Below, piece after piece: positions 1-8,472 of a stretch of DNA of 64,000 nucleotides. The notes beneath the pieces are model-generated. The model worked only from the letters and a program-made list of their open reading frames with translations. It was not told the DNA's origin and did no database searches. The stretch is from Telmatospirillum siberiense (GTDB lineage Bacteria; Pseudomonadota; Alphaproteobacteria; Rhodospirillales; Magnetospirillaceae): the NCBI RefSeq assembly GCF_002845745.1, contig NZ_PIUM01000002.1:248001-312000 (forward strand), written 5' to 3'. The stretch's first letter is position 1, and every line of letters begins with the position of its first letter. The position numbers were made by a program, and so were the translations under genes.

Positions 1-195
1 AGGGGCGTCAAAGTCGCCGCCGTGGACGGCCTTTCTTCGGCCGGAAATCAAAGCGAGGTCCTCGCGATGGGGCCGCTCGTCGCCTATAATTTTGGAAAAG
101 CCTCGTTAAGACTTCGCTATCTGCAACCGATACGCTCTGAAAACCAAGGAGATATTTCCTTTATCCGCCTCGATTTGTCCGTGCCTCTATATTGA
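1..195 (+). CDS. C-terminal end of an outer-membrane beta-barrel protein (partial)
   Basis: The frame is open from base 1 and stops at TGA 193-195, giving the last 64 residues; the start lies outside the window. The visible part alternates polar and hydrophobic residues as in barrel strands (MGPLVAYNFGKASLRLRY) and ends in an aromatic residue (VPLY), the usual C-terminal signal for outer-membrane insertion. The pattern recalls the transporter-like 'phenol meta-degradation' outer-membrane family, but 64 residues are too few to be certain. The gene is followed by a strong hairpin terminator. Confidence 0.5.
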   Translation, partial: RGVKVAAVDGLSSAGNQSEVLAMGPLVAYNFGKASLRLRYLQPIRSENQGDISFIRLDLSVPLY

Positions 196-240
196 TTGAC
201 CCTCTCTTTTCCGGTCAGTTTTATTGGTGAGTTTCTCTTT

Positions 241-288
241 AGAATTGGCGATGGCGTAGATGCTGGCGCCATCGCCAATTCTTGTTTT
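241..288 (+). terminator. Rho-independent terminator-like hairpin
   Basis: A perfect 16-bp inverted repeat (241-256 pairing with 267-282) with a 10-nt loop is followed by TGTTTT. It lies 45 bases after the stop of the partial outer-membrane gene and immediately before the metallo-beta-lactamase-fold gene. Confidence 0.75.
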
Positions 289-312
289 GCTTAGATGCAT
301 GAGTGCTTTCAT

Positions 313-1317
313 ATGGAACAGATAGCTCGTTTTTCATTATCGCGGCGGCGGATGATGTTGGGGGGAGCCGCCGCGACGGCAGTCGGGCTTCTCGGCGGGG
401 GGGCGGCGTTCGCCAAGGCCCCCTTCCTGAATACCCAGGTCGCTCCATTTTACCGATTCAAGGTCGGGGCATTCGAAGCCACGGTCGTTTCCGACGGCCC
501 TCTGCCAATGGGCGATCCCGCGGCCAACTTTCTTGGCGCCAGCAAGGAAGAGCTTAATCAAATGCTGCGCGACGCCTATCTCGATCCCCGGACGGCACCG
601 TTGCAGCAGAATAATTTGATCATCAACACCGGCCGTAAACTGGTGTTATTCGACAGCGGTATGGGAAGTTCCCGGCTATTCGGCTCGGCCACTGGGCATC
701 TTTTGACGAATATGCGTCTGGCGGGCATCAATCCAAAAGATATCGATGCAATCTGCGCGACGCACGGTCATATCGACCATATCGGCGGTATCATGGCCGA
801 CAATGGCAAGAGCCATTTCCCCAATGCACAGATCTATATGCCGGAGGTCGAATTCAAGTTCTGGACCGATGAGTCGAAACTTGCCCTGGCCGATCCGGAC
901 TATATGAAGCCTTTCGTTGCGGCGGCGCGCAAAAATCTCCTGGGGCACGGAGAAAAGGTCGTCTTCATCAAGGACGGGCAGGAATTTCTACCAGGCATTC
1001 AAGCGATTTTTACGCCAGGTCATACCGTCGGTCATACCATCTATATGATTTCTTCAGAGGGAAAATCGCTCTGTAATATCGGAGACTTGACCCACCATCA
1101 GGTGCTGCTGATGGAAAAGCCGCTCATCGAATTCAGATTCGATACCGATCCCAAGCAGTCGGTACAATCTCGCGTACGGAACCTCGACATGCTGGCGACC
1201 ACGCGGACGGCGTTGCTTGCCTATCACTTTCCCTGGCCGGGCTATGGGCATGTCGTCAAGTTCGGTGAGGGTTTTCATTACCTTCCCGCATCCATGGATG
1301 TCTCGGAGGTCGGGTAA
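313..1317 (+). CDS. Tat-exported metallo-beta-lactamase-fold hydrolase
   Basis: A 334-residue MBL-fold enzyme, probably a zinc hydrolase acting in the periplasm. The N-terminus carries a twin-arginine signal (SLSRRRMMLGG) followed by a hydrophobic stretch and an Ala-x-Ala type site before KAPFLNT. The metal-binding signature THGHIDHIGG sits near residue 150, with later ligand regions TPGHTVGHT and IGDLTHH. ATG 313 was chosen because an upstream in-frame ATG at 295 abuts the preceding terminator; neither start has a convincing ribosome binding site. It stands alone, convergent with trkH. The substrate cannot be read from sequence; lactonase-like or quorum-quenching activity is possible but unproven. 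Confidence 0.8.
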   Translation: MEQIARFSLSRRRMMLGGAAATAVGLLGGGAAFAKAPFLNTQVAPFYRFKVGAFEATVVSDGPLPMGDPAANFLGASKEELNQMLRDAYLDPRTAPLQQNNLIINTGRKLVLFDSGMGSSRLFGSATGHLLTNMRLAGINPKDIDAICATHGHIDHIGGIMADNGKSHFPNAQIYMPEVEFKFWTDESKLALADPDYMKPFVAAARKNLLGHGEKVVFIKDGQEFLPGIQAIFTPGHTVGHTIYMISSEGKSLCNIGDLTHHQVLLMEKPLIEFRFDTDPKQSVQSRVRNLDMLATTRTALLAYHFPWPGYGHVVKFGEGFHYLPASMDVSEVG

Positions 1318-1324
1318 GATGGTT

Positions 1325-1362
1325 TAGAGCATCGCGCGTCAAATCTGACGCACGACGCTCTA
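1325..1362. repeat. TAGAGC...GCTCTA palindromic intergenic repeat
   Basis: An imperfect palindrome lies between the convergent MBL and trkH genes. Its arms begin TAGAGC and end GCTCTA, with an inner GCGTCA/TGACGC stem. The same terminal hexamers bound the repeat at 42629-42765, so this is probably a short member of that palindromic family; it may also act as a bidirectional terminator. Confidence 0.5.
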
Positions 1363-1416
1363 GAAGCGGCCATTGAGGCCGCGGCCAAGCACGCGGATGC
1401 GTGCGCTAAGGCCAAG

Positions 1417-1466
1417 GGCTTGAAAAACAAGCCTAGCGTGATGCAGATTTAAGGCATCACCCTAGG
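1417..1466 (-). terminator. Terminator hairpins at the 3' end of trkH
   Basis: CCTAGCGTGATGC (1432-1444) pairs with GCATCACCCTAGG (1454-1466) with one mismatch, and the stem overlaps the trkH stop. On the minus strand it runs into a second short hairpin (GGCTTG/CAAGCC around five A/T, 1417-1433) that supplies a U-run. Confidence 0.6.
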
Positions 1467-2913
1467 CCCGCCAAAAGCCTTTGGCAAACAGGGCCAGGAA
1501 GATGAACATTTCCAGCCGGCCGAACAGCATGGCGGCGGACAGGAGAAGTTTGGCTGCGTCGGGCAGGCCGGAAAAGCCGTTCATCGGACCGACCGCCGGG
1601 GTCAGGCCGGGGCCCAGGTTGGCCAGGGCGGAAGCGGATGCCGACATCGATGTCCAGAAATCCATGCCGACCATGCCGAGCCCCATGGCGACGACGACGA
1701 AGGACAGCGCATAGATGAACAGAAAGCCCAGCACCGATTCCGCCACAGCGTCGGGAATGGGCCTTTTATCGTATTGCGGCAGCGTCACCCCATGGGGATG
1801 CAGCAGGCGGCTCATCTGGATCCGGGCATTGGCGTAGAGAATCTGGAAACGGAAGATCTTGATGCCGCCCGAGGTCGAACCGGCGCAACCGCCGACGAAC
1901 GTCAGGAAGAACAACACCGCCATCGGTACGCCCGACCATTGAGCCCAGTCCAGGGTGGCGAAGCCCGAACCGGTCATCACCGAGGCCGCGGTGAAGGCCG
2001 CATGGCGGATGGCGACCAGCGGCTTGGCGTTCTGTTCGATGATCAGCCACAGGGCGAGGATCAGACTAGCCGTCAGGAAGAGGCGCAGATAAAGGCGAAG
2101 CTGGCGGTTCTTGCGGGCGGTCTGCCAGCGCTGTTCGGCGATCTGCAGATAGACGATGAAGGGGGCGCCGCCCAGCAACATGCCGAACAGGATGACCCAA
2201 TCGATCGCCGGGTTGCGCCAACTGCCGATCGATCCGTCGGAGGTCGAGAAGCCGCCCGAGGAAATGGTCGACATGGCGTGCAGCAGCGCCGGAAAGCGGC
2301 TCATGCCGGCGGTCCACAGCAAAAGCGTGAGAAGCCCGGTCAGCCCGGCATAAAGCCCCATGATGCTCATGCTGACCGTGGCCGCGCGCGGCACCGGACG
2401 ATCGGCGGGGTCGCCGCTGTCCAGGCGGAAGATCTGCATGCCGCCGATGTTCAGCGTCGGCAGCACGGCCAGCGCGATCACCAGGAAGCCCATGCCGCCC
2501 AGCCATTGCAGCAGGCCGCGCCAAAGGAGAATGCCGGGAGGAGCCCGATCGATATTGCGCAATACCGTCGCGCCTGTCGTCGTTACGCCGCTGACCGCTT
2601 CGAACAGGGCGTCGACGGCCGAGAAATGCAGGCCGGAAAAGGCGAAGGGCAGGGCCGCCGCCACGCAGACAGCCATCCAACTCAGGGCGGTGAGCAGAAA
2701 GATCTGGCGGACGGAATAGCCCTGGCTGCGGGTGCCGTGATTGCTGGCCATGAGGGCGAGGCCGGTGAACAGCGTTACGCAGGCCGACGCGGCGAAAATC
2801 CGCCAGTCGGGATCGCCATGGGCGAAATCGACGACGGCCGGCAGACCCATGGCGAGAGCCAGCAGGGCGAGGACGGCTCCGGTACCGAAGAACGCGGGAC
2901 GCAGGACGAACAT
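1462..2913 (-). CDS. trkH: Trk-type potassium uptake channel TrkH (paralogue 1)
   Basis: A 483-residue polytopic inner-membrane protein of the TrkH/KtrB potassium uptake family. The four pore loops with their filter glycines are visible: GVTTTGATV, SSGGFSTSD, MTGSGFATLD and ANLGPGL. The GCAGSTSGGIKIFR segment typical of the family lies between loops 3 and 4. Start ATG 2913 has GGGAG about 8 bases upstream. It follows a second trkH by five bases, so the two are co-transcribed and each may assemble separately or as a heterodimer. TrkA, the cytosolic gating partner, is not in the window. Confidence 0.93.
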   Translation of the reverse strand: MFVLRPAFFGTGAVLALLALAMGLPAVVDFAHGDPDWRIFAASACVTLFTGLALMASNHGTRSQGYSVRQIFLLTALSWMAVCVAAALPFAFSGLHFSAVDALFEAVSGVTTTGATVLRNIDRAPPGILLWRGLLQWLGGMGFLVIALAVLPTLNIGGMQIFRLDSGDPADRPVPRAATVSMSIMGLYAGLTGLLTLLLWTAGMSRFPALLHAMSTISSGGFSTSDGSIGSWRNPAIDWVILFGMLLGGAPFIVYLQIAEQRWQTARKNRQLRLYLRLFLTASLILALWLIIEQNAKPLVAIRHAAFTAASVMTGSGFATLDWAQWSGVPMAVLFFLTFVGGCAGSTSGGIKIFRFQILYANARIQMSRLLHPHGVTLPQYDKRPIPDAVAESVLGFLFIYALSFVVVAMGLGMVGMDFWTSMSASASALANLGPGLTPAVGPMNGFSGLPDAAKLLLSAAMLFGRLEMFIFLALFAKGFWRA

Positions 2914-2918
2914 CTTTC

Positions 2919-4367
2919 CTACTCCCGCCAGAAGGTCTTGGAAAACAGGATGAGCACGGTGGCCAGTTCAAGCCGTCCGACCAGCATTCCGAAGGCCAGC
3001 AAGAATTTCGCCTCGTCCGGCACATCGGCGTAGCTGGCGGCCGGGCCGATCACGCTGCCCAGTCCCGGTCCGATGTTGGCAAGGGCCGAAGCCGCCCCGG
3101 AAACGGCGCTGGTGACGTCGAGCCCCACGACGGCGAGGGCGAGGGCGAGCAGCATGAAGCAAAAGAAATAAAGCATCATGAAACCGAGGACCGAACGGAC
3201 CACGGCGTCGGTCAGCCGCAGTCCGTTGAAGTCGATGACGAAGATGCCGCTGGGATGCAGCAGGCGCCGGATATGCACCCCGGCCACGGCGAACAGCACC
3301 TCATAGCGGAAGATCTTGATGCCGCCGGCCGTCGATCCCGTGCAGCCGCCCAGGAAGGCCATGGCGAAGAAGGCCACCTGGGCGAATCCGCCCCAGGCGT
3401 CGTAATTGCTGGTGTGATATCCCGTGGTGCTGATGATGGAGACGACGTTGAAGGCCGACTGGCGGAAGGCGTCATAGAAGGTGACGTCGCGCATCGTCCA
3501 GTTCCAGAGGGTCAGCAGCAGCGCGAAACCGCAGATGATCAGCAGATACCAGCGGATCTGGCTGTCATCGAGAATGTTCCAGCGGCGGCGTTTCCAGGGG
3601 CTAAGGAACTGGGTGAAGGTGGCCCCGCCCACCAGCATGCCGATAACGCAGATCCATTGCGCGGCGTCGCCGAAATGCCCCAGCGACTGGTCCGACGTCG
3701 AAAAGCCGCCGGTGGACAGCGAAGACATGGCGTGGCAGACGCTTTCCAGCGGCGACATGCCGGACAGGGCGAGGGCGACGGCAAGCACCAGGGTGAACAG
3801 CGCATAGACCGTCAGGATGCCGTACGTCACTTGCGATATCCTGGCCTTGACCTTGTCGGTCTTGTCCGAGCTTTCCATGCGGAACAGTTGCATCCCGCCG
3901 ATTCTCAGCATGGGCAGCAGGGCGATCGATGCCACGATGATGCCGACGCCGCCCAGCCATTGCAGCAGCGCCCGCCACAGGAGGATCGCCCTGGGCGCCG
4001 TGTCGAGGCCGCTGATCACCGTGGCCCCGGTGGTGGTGATGCCCGACATGGCTTCGAAGAGCGAGTCCATCGGCGACAGATGCAGGCTGCCGAAATAGAA
4101 GGGCAGGGCTCCGAAGATGGCGGCCAGCAGCCAGCTGCCGGTCGTCACCATGAAAGCCTGGCGGGTCCGCAGTTCGGGATTGTCGACCGTGCGGTTGGCC
4201 GAGATCAGCACCAGTCCGAAGAAGCCGGACGCCATCGCGGCAAAGGCGAAGGCCTGCCATTCGCTGACGTCGGTCGCCAGATCCACCGCCAGCGGAACGC
4301 CCATGGCGGCAGCCAGGATCAGTAAAACGAACCCGCTGAGGTACAGGACCGGACGAATGTCGAGCAA
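2919..4367 (-). CDS. trkH: Trk-type potassium uptake channel TrkH (paralogue 2)
   Basis: A 482-residue TrkH homologue, first gene of the tandem pair. Filter loops are GITTTGATV, LSTGGFSTSD, ISTTGYHTSNY and ANIGPGLGS, with the GCTGSTAGGIKIFRY family segment. Loop 3 differs from that of the neighbour (STTGYHTSN versus MTGSGFATLD), so the copies have diverged in the pore entrance. The reading frame starts at TTG 4367, supported by AGGGG about 8 bases upstream; the nearby ATG is out of frame. It is probably transcribed from the spacer upstream of 4367 together with paralogue 1. Confidence 0.93.
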   Translation of the reverse strand: MLDIRPVLYLSGFVLLILAAAMGVPLAVDLATDVSEWQAFAFAAMASGFFGLVLISANRTVDNPELRTRQAFMVTTGSWLLAAIFGALPFYFGSLHLSPMDSLFEAMSGITTTGATVISGLDTAPRAILLWRALLQWLGGVGIIVASIALLPMLRIGGMQLFRMESSDKTDKVKARISQVTYGILTVYALFTLVLAVALALSGMSPLESVCHAMSSLSTGGFSTSDQSLGHFGDAAQWICVIGMLVGGATFTQFLSPWKRRRWNILDDSQIRWYLLIICGFALLLTLWNWTMRDVTFYDAFRQSAFNVVSIISTTGYHTSNYDAWGGFAQVAFFAMAFLGGCTGSTAGGIKIFRYEVLFAVAGVHIRRLLHPSGIFVIDFNGLRLTDAVVRSVLGFMMLYFFCFMLLALALAVVGLDVTSAVSGAASALANIGPGLGSVIGPAASYADVPDEAKFLLAFGMLVGRLELATVLILFSKTFWRE

Positions 4368-4467
4368 AGAGCCATCCCCTGAAATTGCAGAGGACTATTG
4401 GCGCGAAGGCGGCAAGCTGTCCAGCATCTTCATGTTAAGGGGGCGCGCAGAAACAGGCGAACCACCC

Positions 4468-4535
4468 CGTCATCTTCGCGCAAGCGGGAATCCTGCCGAC
4501 GATATGGATACCCGGTGAAGCGGGGATCATCAACG
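4468..4535. repeat. Degenerate REP-like palindromic repeat
   Basis: CATCTTCGCGCAAGCGGGAA and a second arm GGATACCCGGTGAAGCGGGG resemble the widespread alphaproteobacterial 'cgtcatccccgcgaaagcgggg' palindrome, with several mismatches. Confidence 0.4.
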
Positions 4536-4622
4536 AATAGCGGCTGTTATTGCAAGTTCGGCACCCGCCGATCCTGGGCGAAATAAAGTGGTGCCGGTGT
4601 CCCTGTCCATGGGCGCGAGTAT

Positions 4623-4690
4623 TAAGAAAAATATCCCCTCGCCCGCTCGCTTACGCTCGCCGCCCTCTCCCACAAGGGACGAGGGCTTAT
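4623..4690 (-). terminator. Candidate terminator downstream of folE
   Basis: An outer CCCTCG/CGAGGG stem with inner hairpins (for example TCCC-acaa-GGGA) is followed on the minus strand by a U-rich run (ATATTTTTCTT). It lies about 70 bases after the folE stop. Confidence 0.45.
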
Positions 4691-4757
4691 CCGAGCGCCC
4701 AGGGCCGCCGGTGCCATTAATAATTGATTTCTCATTAGCCCTTAGACGCAGCAACCC

Positions 4758-5417
4758 TCAGACGTTGGACAGTCCGCTTGCCGGACTGCTGATCAGCGCC
4801 ATGAACTCGCGCCTCGTCGCCGGGTTGTCGCGGAACGCGCCCAGCATGCGGCTGGTCACCATGGTGACGCCGGGTTTGCGGACACCCCGCGTGGTCATGC
4901 ATTGGTGGGCGGCCTCGATGACCACGGCGACGCCGCGCGGATGCAGAACCTCTTGAATCGCGTTGGCGATCTGGGCGGTCAGCTTTTCCTGAATTTGCAG
5001 GCGGCGGGAATAGATCTCGACGACGCGGGCCAATTTCGAGATGCCGACGACCCGGTTTCCCGGCAGATAGGCGACATGCGCCTTGCCGATGATCGGCACC
5101 ATGTGATGTTCGCAGTGGCTTTCGAGCCGGATGTCGCGCAGCACCACCATTTCGTCGTAACCATCGGTTTCCTCGAAGGTGCGGCGCAGAACCTCCTCGG
5201 GGTCGATGTCGTATCCCTCGTAGAATTCCTCGTAGGAGCGCACGACGCGCGACGGCGTGTCGATCAGGCCCTCACGGGTGGGATCGTCGCCTGTCCAGCG
5301 AATCAGGGTGCGCACCGCCTCTTCGGCTTCGGCGCGCGAAGGTTTGCCCGGCTGGCGGCGGGAAGCGACTTCTTCGTAAGTGACAGGCTTTTGTTCGGTC
5401 ACGACCGGATCCTTCAT
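4758..5417 (-). CDS. folE: GTP cyclohydrolase I FolE
   Basis: A 219-residue FolE1 that converts GTP to 7,8-dihydroneopterin triphosphate, the first step of tetrahydrofolate synthesis in the cytosol. Zinc-binding residues are seen in [11 protein letters not shown] (Cys, His) and [12 protein letters not shown] (Cys), with the GTP-binding core between. Length and motifs are those of the zinc-dependent homodecamer. ATG 5417 has GGAG just upstream. The gene is 80 bases downstream of apaG on the same strand, so the two may be co-transcribed, but no functional link is known. Confidence 0.97.
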   Translation of the reverse strand: MKDPVVTEQKPVTYEEVASRRQPGKPSRAEAEEAVRTLIRWTGDDPTREGLIDTPSRVVRSYEEFYEGYDIDPEEVLRRTFEETDGYDEMVVLRDIRLESHCEHHMVPIIGKAHVAYLPGNRVVGISKLARVVEIYSRRLQIQEKLTAQIANAIQEVLHPRGVAVVIEAAHQCMTTRGVRKPGVTMVTSRMLGAFRDNPATRREFMALISSPASGLSNV

Positions 5418-5497
5418 ATTGCTCCACTCCGAAGCTCAGATGGCGATGGTCCGGTGCGGCTGCAAGGTCAAACCCGGCCTTGGCCGACGCCTGGCCT

Positions 5498-5890
5498 TCA
5501 GTTGAGGCGCATCTTCTGGTGCGGACTGTCCAGGGAGAAGGCTGGAACCACGATGTCGAAGCGCTCGCCTTCGAGGGTTTCCATCTGATAGGACCCCTCC
5601 ATGATGCCTGACGGCGTCGAAAGCGGTGTGCCGCTGGTATATTCGTAGGAATCGCCGGGATGAAGCACCGGCTGCTCGCCGACCACGCCGGATCCCTTGA
5701 CTTCCTGGATGCGGCCGATGGCGTCGGTGATCTTCCAATGCCGGCGCAGAAGCTGCACCGTTTCGTCGCCACCGTTCTCGATGCGCACGCGATAAGCCCA
5801 GACGAAATGATTGTCCGTCGGCGAAGACTGGTCTTCCAGATAGATCGGTTGAACCGTAACCGTCAGGGAACGGGTTGTTTCAGAATACAT
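5498..5890 (-). CDS. apaG: ApaG domain protein (Co2+/Mg2+ efflux-associated)
   Basis: A 130-residue ApaG, a small fibronectin-type-III-like fold protein associated with cobalt/magnesium resistance in enterobacteria; its molecular role is unclear. Hallmarks are [43 protein letters not shown] and [12 protein letters not shown]. The frame extends upstream to 6025, but start ATG 5890 (MYSETTRS) gives the canonical length and has AGGA seven bases upstream. It is followed by folE. Confidence 0.93.
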   Translation of the reverse strand: MYSETTRSLTVTVQPIYLEDQSSPTDNHFVWAYRVRIENGGDETVQLLRRHWKITDAIGRIQEVKGSGVVGEQPVLHPGDSYEYTSGTPLSTPSGIMEGSYQMETLEGERFDIVVPAFSLDSPHQKMRLN

Positions 5891-6038
5891 GGCCGTATCC
5901 TGCAATATCTGGGCGAAATCCGCCTCATTACCCTTCACGGTCATTCTAGCCTTGCGTGTCCATTTGTCCAGATTGCTCGTATGCGGACGGCGAACCCCTC
6001 CACATGCACCTGGGCAGATTAACATAGGCGGGGCGATG

Positions 6039-6065
6039 CCGGGATCAAGGCGTCCTTGATCCCGG
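6039..6065 (-). terminator. Perfect hairpin after the OmpA-type lipoprotein gene
   Basis: CCGGGATCAAGG (6039-6050) pairs perfectly with CCTTGATCCCGG (6054-6065) across a 3-nt loop, just downstream of the stop of the minus-strand lipoprotein gene. No U-run follows, so Rho-independent termination is not certain. Confidence 0.5.
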
Positions 6066-6073
6066 GACCATCT

Positions 6074-6979
6074 TTAGTCGGCGAAGCGGACCAGGACGCG
6101 GCGGTTCTGCGGCTCCCGGGTTCCGTCGGCGGTGGTCACCAGCGGATCGGCCTTGCCCCGGCCTTCGGTGACCAGCTTCTGGGCCGGCACGCCCGCCGCC
6201 AGCAGCGCCTTGCGGACGGTTTCGGCCCGTTTCAGGGACAGGCGGATATTGTAATCGTCGCTTCCCGCCAGATCGGTATAGCCGGTGATGACCAGCTTCG
6301 GATAACCGGCCGCTTTCGCCGCGGCGACCAGATCGGTCACGATGTGGGCGGCTTCGGGGGTCAGGATTGTCTGGTTGAAATCGAAGAACAGTTGATAACG
6401 GCCGGCTTTGGCCGGCTTCGCTGCTGCGGTCGGCGCGGCGGTATGACCGGCATGGGCGGTCGGCTCCGCCGCGGGGGCGACTTTGGCCTGGACCTCGATG
6501 GCGTCCATGGCGGCCTGGAAATCCTTGCGGCAGGCGGCGATTTCGTCCGTCTTCCAGCCCTTGTCCTGCTGTTCGACCCAGCAGTCGAACTTCACTTGCG
6601 CGGTGGCGGTCAAGGCGGGGACGCGGGTGGGGGCGGCGCTTCCCAAAGCGCCGACCAGACGGGCGCGGCCGGCGTTCAGATCATGGATGGCCTGGCCGTC
6701 GGCGATGTGCCAGTCGGCCAGTTCCTCAGGAGGGACCGCCGAGCCATGCGCCGCGCTCAAGCCCTTCCGGGCGAAATACTGGGAATTGAACCAGCTGTAC
6801 TGCGCCCGTTCGGACGCCGAGAAGGCCCGGTATTCCCGGGCCAGGGCCTGCGTGAAGGGCGAGCCCGTCGGCGTCGTCCTTTCCAGTTCCTCCAATTGGT
6901 AGGTGGTGCCGGGAAACGACGCGCACCCAACCATCACCATGGGCAAGGCCATGCTGGCGAGAAACCTGGAAAACTTCAT
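6074..6979 (-). CDS. OmpA-family peptidoglycan-associated lipoprotein
   Basis: A 301-residue secreted lipoprotein. The signal peptide ends in a lipobox (MVMVGC, Cys about 19), so the mature protein is lipid-anchored. Residues about 185-301 form an OmpA-like peptidoglycan-binding domain: FFDFNQTILT, ITGYTDLAGSDDYN, LSLKRAETV and PQNRRV. The middle region (about 40-170) is Ala-rich, has no recognised domain, and contains a Cys pair (FDCWVEQQ and AACRKDF). ATG 6979 has GGAGG six bases upstream. It likely links the outer membrane to the cell wall. It stands alone between apaG and metZ. Confidence 0.88.
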   Translation of the reverse strand: MKFSRFLASMALPMVMVGCASFPGTTYQLEELERTTPTGSPFTQALAREYRAFSASERAQYSWFNSQYFARKGLSAAHGSAVPPEELADWHIADGQAIHDLNAGRARLVGALGSAAPTRVPALTATAQVKFDCWVEQQDKGWKTDEIAACRKDFQAAMDAIEVQAKVAPAAEPTAHAGHTAAPTAAAKPAKAGRYQLFFDFNQTILTPEAAHIVTDLVAAAKAAGYPKLVITGYTDLAGSDDYNIRLSLKRAETVRKALLAAGVPAQKLVTEGRGKADPLVTTADGTREPQNRRVLVRFAD

Positions 6980-7075
6980 GCTTTTCCTCCCCTGAACGTC
7001 GCGGACGAACGGCGACCCCTTGTCAGGTTCGTGTTCCGCCGATCCGAAATAGCCCCTTTGGCAACGGCAATCAAG

Positions 7076-7099
7076 CCGATAGAATCATTCCGCTATCGG
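7076..7099 (-). terminator. Small inverted repeat after metZ
   Basis: CCGATAG (7076-7082) pairs with CTATCGG (7093-7099) in the metZ 3' flank. There is no U-run, so it is a weak terminator candidate. Confidence 0.3.
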
Positions 7100-7159
7100 C
7101 GGAATTACTCCTGGTTTTCCGAGTGCGCCCCAACTTCCGCAGGGCTTGTGGTTTCCGCC

Positions 7160-8344
7160 CTAGGACAGAGCCTGCCCGAGATCGGCGATCAGATCGCTGG
7201 CATCCTCCAGTCCAACCGACAGGCGAAGTGATCCTTCCGTGATCCCCATTCCGAGTTTTTCTTCCGCCGAGCGGCTTTGATGAGTGGTGGTCCAGGGGTG
7301 GGTGATCAGGCTTTTCGCATCGCCCAGATTGTTGGATATGTCGATCAGCGTCAGCGCGTTCAGCAGGCGGTAGGCCTCGGCTTTGCCGCCCTTCGGGGCG
7401 AAGGCGACGATGGAGCCGCCCCCCGCCATCTGGCGTTTGGCCAACTCATATTGCGGGTGGCTGGCGAGAGCCGGATAGAGCACCCGTTCGATATGCGGGT
7501 GTCCTTCGAGGAAGGTGGCGATCCGGGTGGCATTTTCGACATGCCGGGTGACGCGAAGCTCCAGCGTTTCCAGTCCCTTCAACAGAACCCAGGCGTTGAA
7601 GGGCGACAGGGTGGGGCCGGTGTGGCGCAGGTAGGGACCAAGCTCGTCGTCGATGAAACCCTGGCTGCCCAGCACGGCGCCGCCCAGACAGCGTCCCTGG
7701 CCGTCGATATGTTTGGTCGCGGAATAGACGACGATATCGGCCCCCAGTTGCAGCGGCTTCTGTAGCAGGGGGGTGGCGAAGACATTGTCGACGATCAACC
7801 GGCCGCCGGCGGCGTGGGTCAATGCGGCGACCTGGGTAATATCGATGATTTCCAGCGTCGGATTGGACGGCGTCTCGATGAAGACGCAGCGGGTCGGCCG
7901 GGACAGGGCCGCCTTCCACTGGTCGAGGTCGGTGCCGTCGACCTGGGTTACCGCGACGCCGTAGCGTTTCAGCAGGTCGCCGACGATCCACAGGCAGGAT
8001 CCGAACAACGCGCGGGAAGCCACGACATGATCGCCGGCCCGCACCTGACTCAGGATGGCTGCATGCACGGCCGCCATACCGCTTGCCGTGGCGCGGCAGG
8101 CTTCGGCGCCTTCGATCTGGGCCAGCCGGTCTTCGAACACCGCCACGGTGGGGTTGCGGAAGCGGGAATAGACGTAGCGGCTCCGGGTGCCGTCGAAGCT
8201 TTCCTCAGCCTCCTCGGCGCTGCCGTAGACGTAGCCGGAATTGAGAAACAGCGCTTCGCTGGTTTCGCTGAATTCCGTCCGCGCCAGGCCGCCGCGGACC
8301 AGTTGGGTGGCCAGGCGCCAGGCGCTCTTGGGGGTATCGGTCAT
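7160..8344 (-). CDS. metZ: O-succinylhomoserine sulfhydrylase MetZ
   Basis: A 394-residue PLP enzyme of the Cys/Met-metabolism (gamma) family. It probably makes homocysteine directly from O-succinylhomoserine and sulfide. Seen are the PLP-lysine segment YSATKHIDGQGR, the N-terminal SRYVYSRFRNPT region, and FIETPSNPTLEI. ATG 8344 is preceded by GGAGGA at ideal spacing; a longer frame starting at 8368 would begin inside the leader terminator and was rejected. A SAM-II riboswitch plus terminator in the leader supports a methionine role over cystathionine chemistry. MetB/MetY-type alternatives cannot be fully excluded from sequence alone. Confidence 0.92.
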   Translation of the reverse strand: MTDTPKSAWRLATQLVRGGLARTEFSETSEALFLNSGYVYGSAEEAEESFDGTRSRYVYSRFRNPTVAVFEDRLAQIEGAEACRATASGMAAVHAAILSQVRAGDHVVASRALFGSCLWIVGDLLKRYGVAVTQVDGTDLDQWKAALSRPTRCVFIETPSNPTLEIIDITQVAALTHAAGGRLIVDNVFATPLLQKPLQLGADIVVYSATKHIDGQGRCLGGAVLGSQGFIDDELGPYLRHTGPTLSPFNAWVLLKGLETLELRVTRHVENATRIATFLEGHPHIERVLYPALASHPQYELAKRQMAGGGSIVAFAPKGGKAEAYRLLNALTLIDISNNLGDAKSLITHPWTTTHQSRSAEEKLGMGITEGSLRLSVGLEDASDLIADLGQALS

Positions 8345-8365
8345 GATAAAATCCTCCGTACGCAA

Positions 8366-8396
8366 CAAAAAACCCCGACCGGGGAAAAGGTCAGGG
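8366..8396 (-). terminator. Attenuator terminator in the metZ leader
   Basis: Read on the minus strand, CCCTGACC pairs with GGTCGGGG (one G-U) and is followed by TTTTTTG. It lies between the SAM-II aptamer and the metZ ribosome binding site, as expected for transcriptional attenuation. Confidence 0.75.
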
Positions 8397-8414
8397 CTTG
8401 GTGAAGGCGCACTT

Positions 8415-8472
8415 GACCCTTTTAGCCGTTTTTTTTACGTGGCCGCAAGCCGGTCTGCCAAATCACCACGAA
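8415..8472 (-). promoter_or_regulatory. SAM-II (metA-type) riboswitch
   Basis: On the minus strand the leader reads CGTGGTGATTT ... CTTGCGGCCACG, then TAAA and finally GCTAAAAGG. These are the conserved blocks of the SAM-II pseudoknot in order: P1 halves CGTGG/CCACG, the GATTT loop element, and the 3' GCTAAA strand that forms the pseudoknot. The aptamer sits about 70-130 bases upstream of metZ, a classic target of this class in alphaproteobacteria. High SAM should reduce metZ expression, here plausibly through the adjacent terminator. Confidence 0.88.

Larger units (their letters stand above)
4368..4757. other. Gene-free spacer between trkH and folE
   Basis: The 390-bp spacer holds the presumed trkH promoter region, a degenerate REP-like palindrome (about 4468-4535) and a folE terminator candidate (4623-4690). 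Short open frames here have no family resemblance and were not called. Confidence 0.5.

Noticed and set aside
1774-4325. Long plus-strand frames opposite the two trkH genes
   Set aside because: Both trkH genes show all four pore loops; the opposite frames show only compositional bias.
4398-4586. Short open frames in the trkH-folE spacer
   Set aside because: No ribosome binding sites, composition dominated by REP-like sequence, no family resemblance.
5891-6025. 45-residue N-terminal extension of ApaG
   Set aside because: ApaG proteins are about 125-130 residues; ATG 5890 has AGGA seven bases upstream and the extension has no conservation pattern.
8345-8368. Upstream in-frame start for metZ adding eight residues
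   Set aside because: It would begin in the U-run of the leader terminator, whereas ATG 8344 has GGAGGA at ideal spacing.
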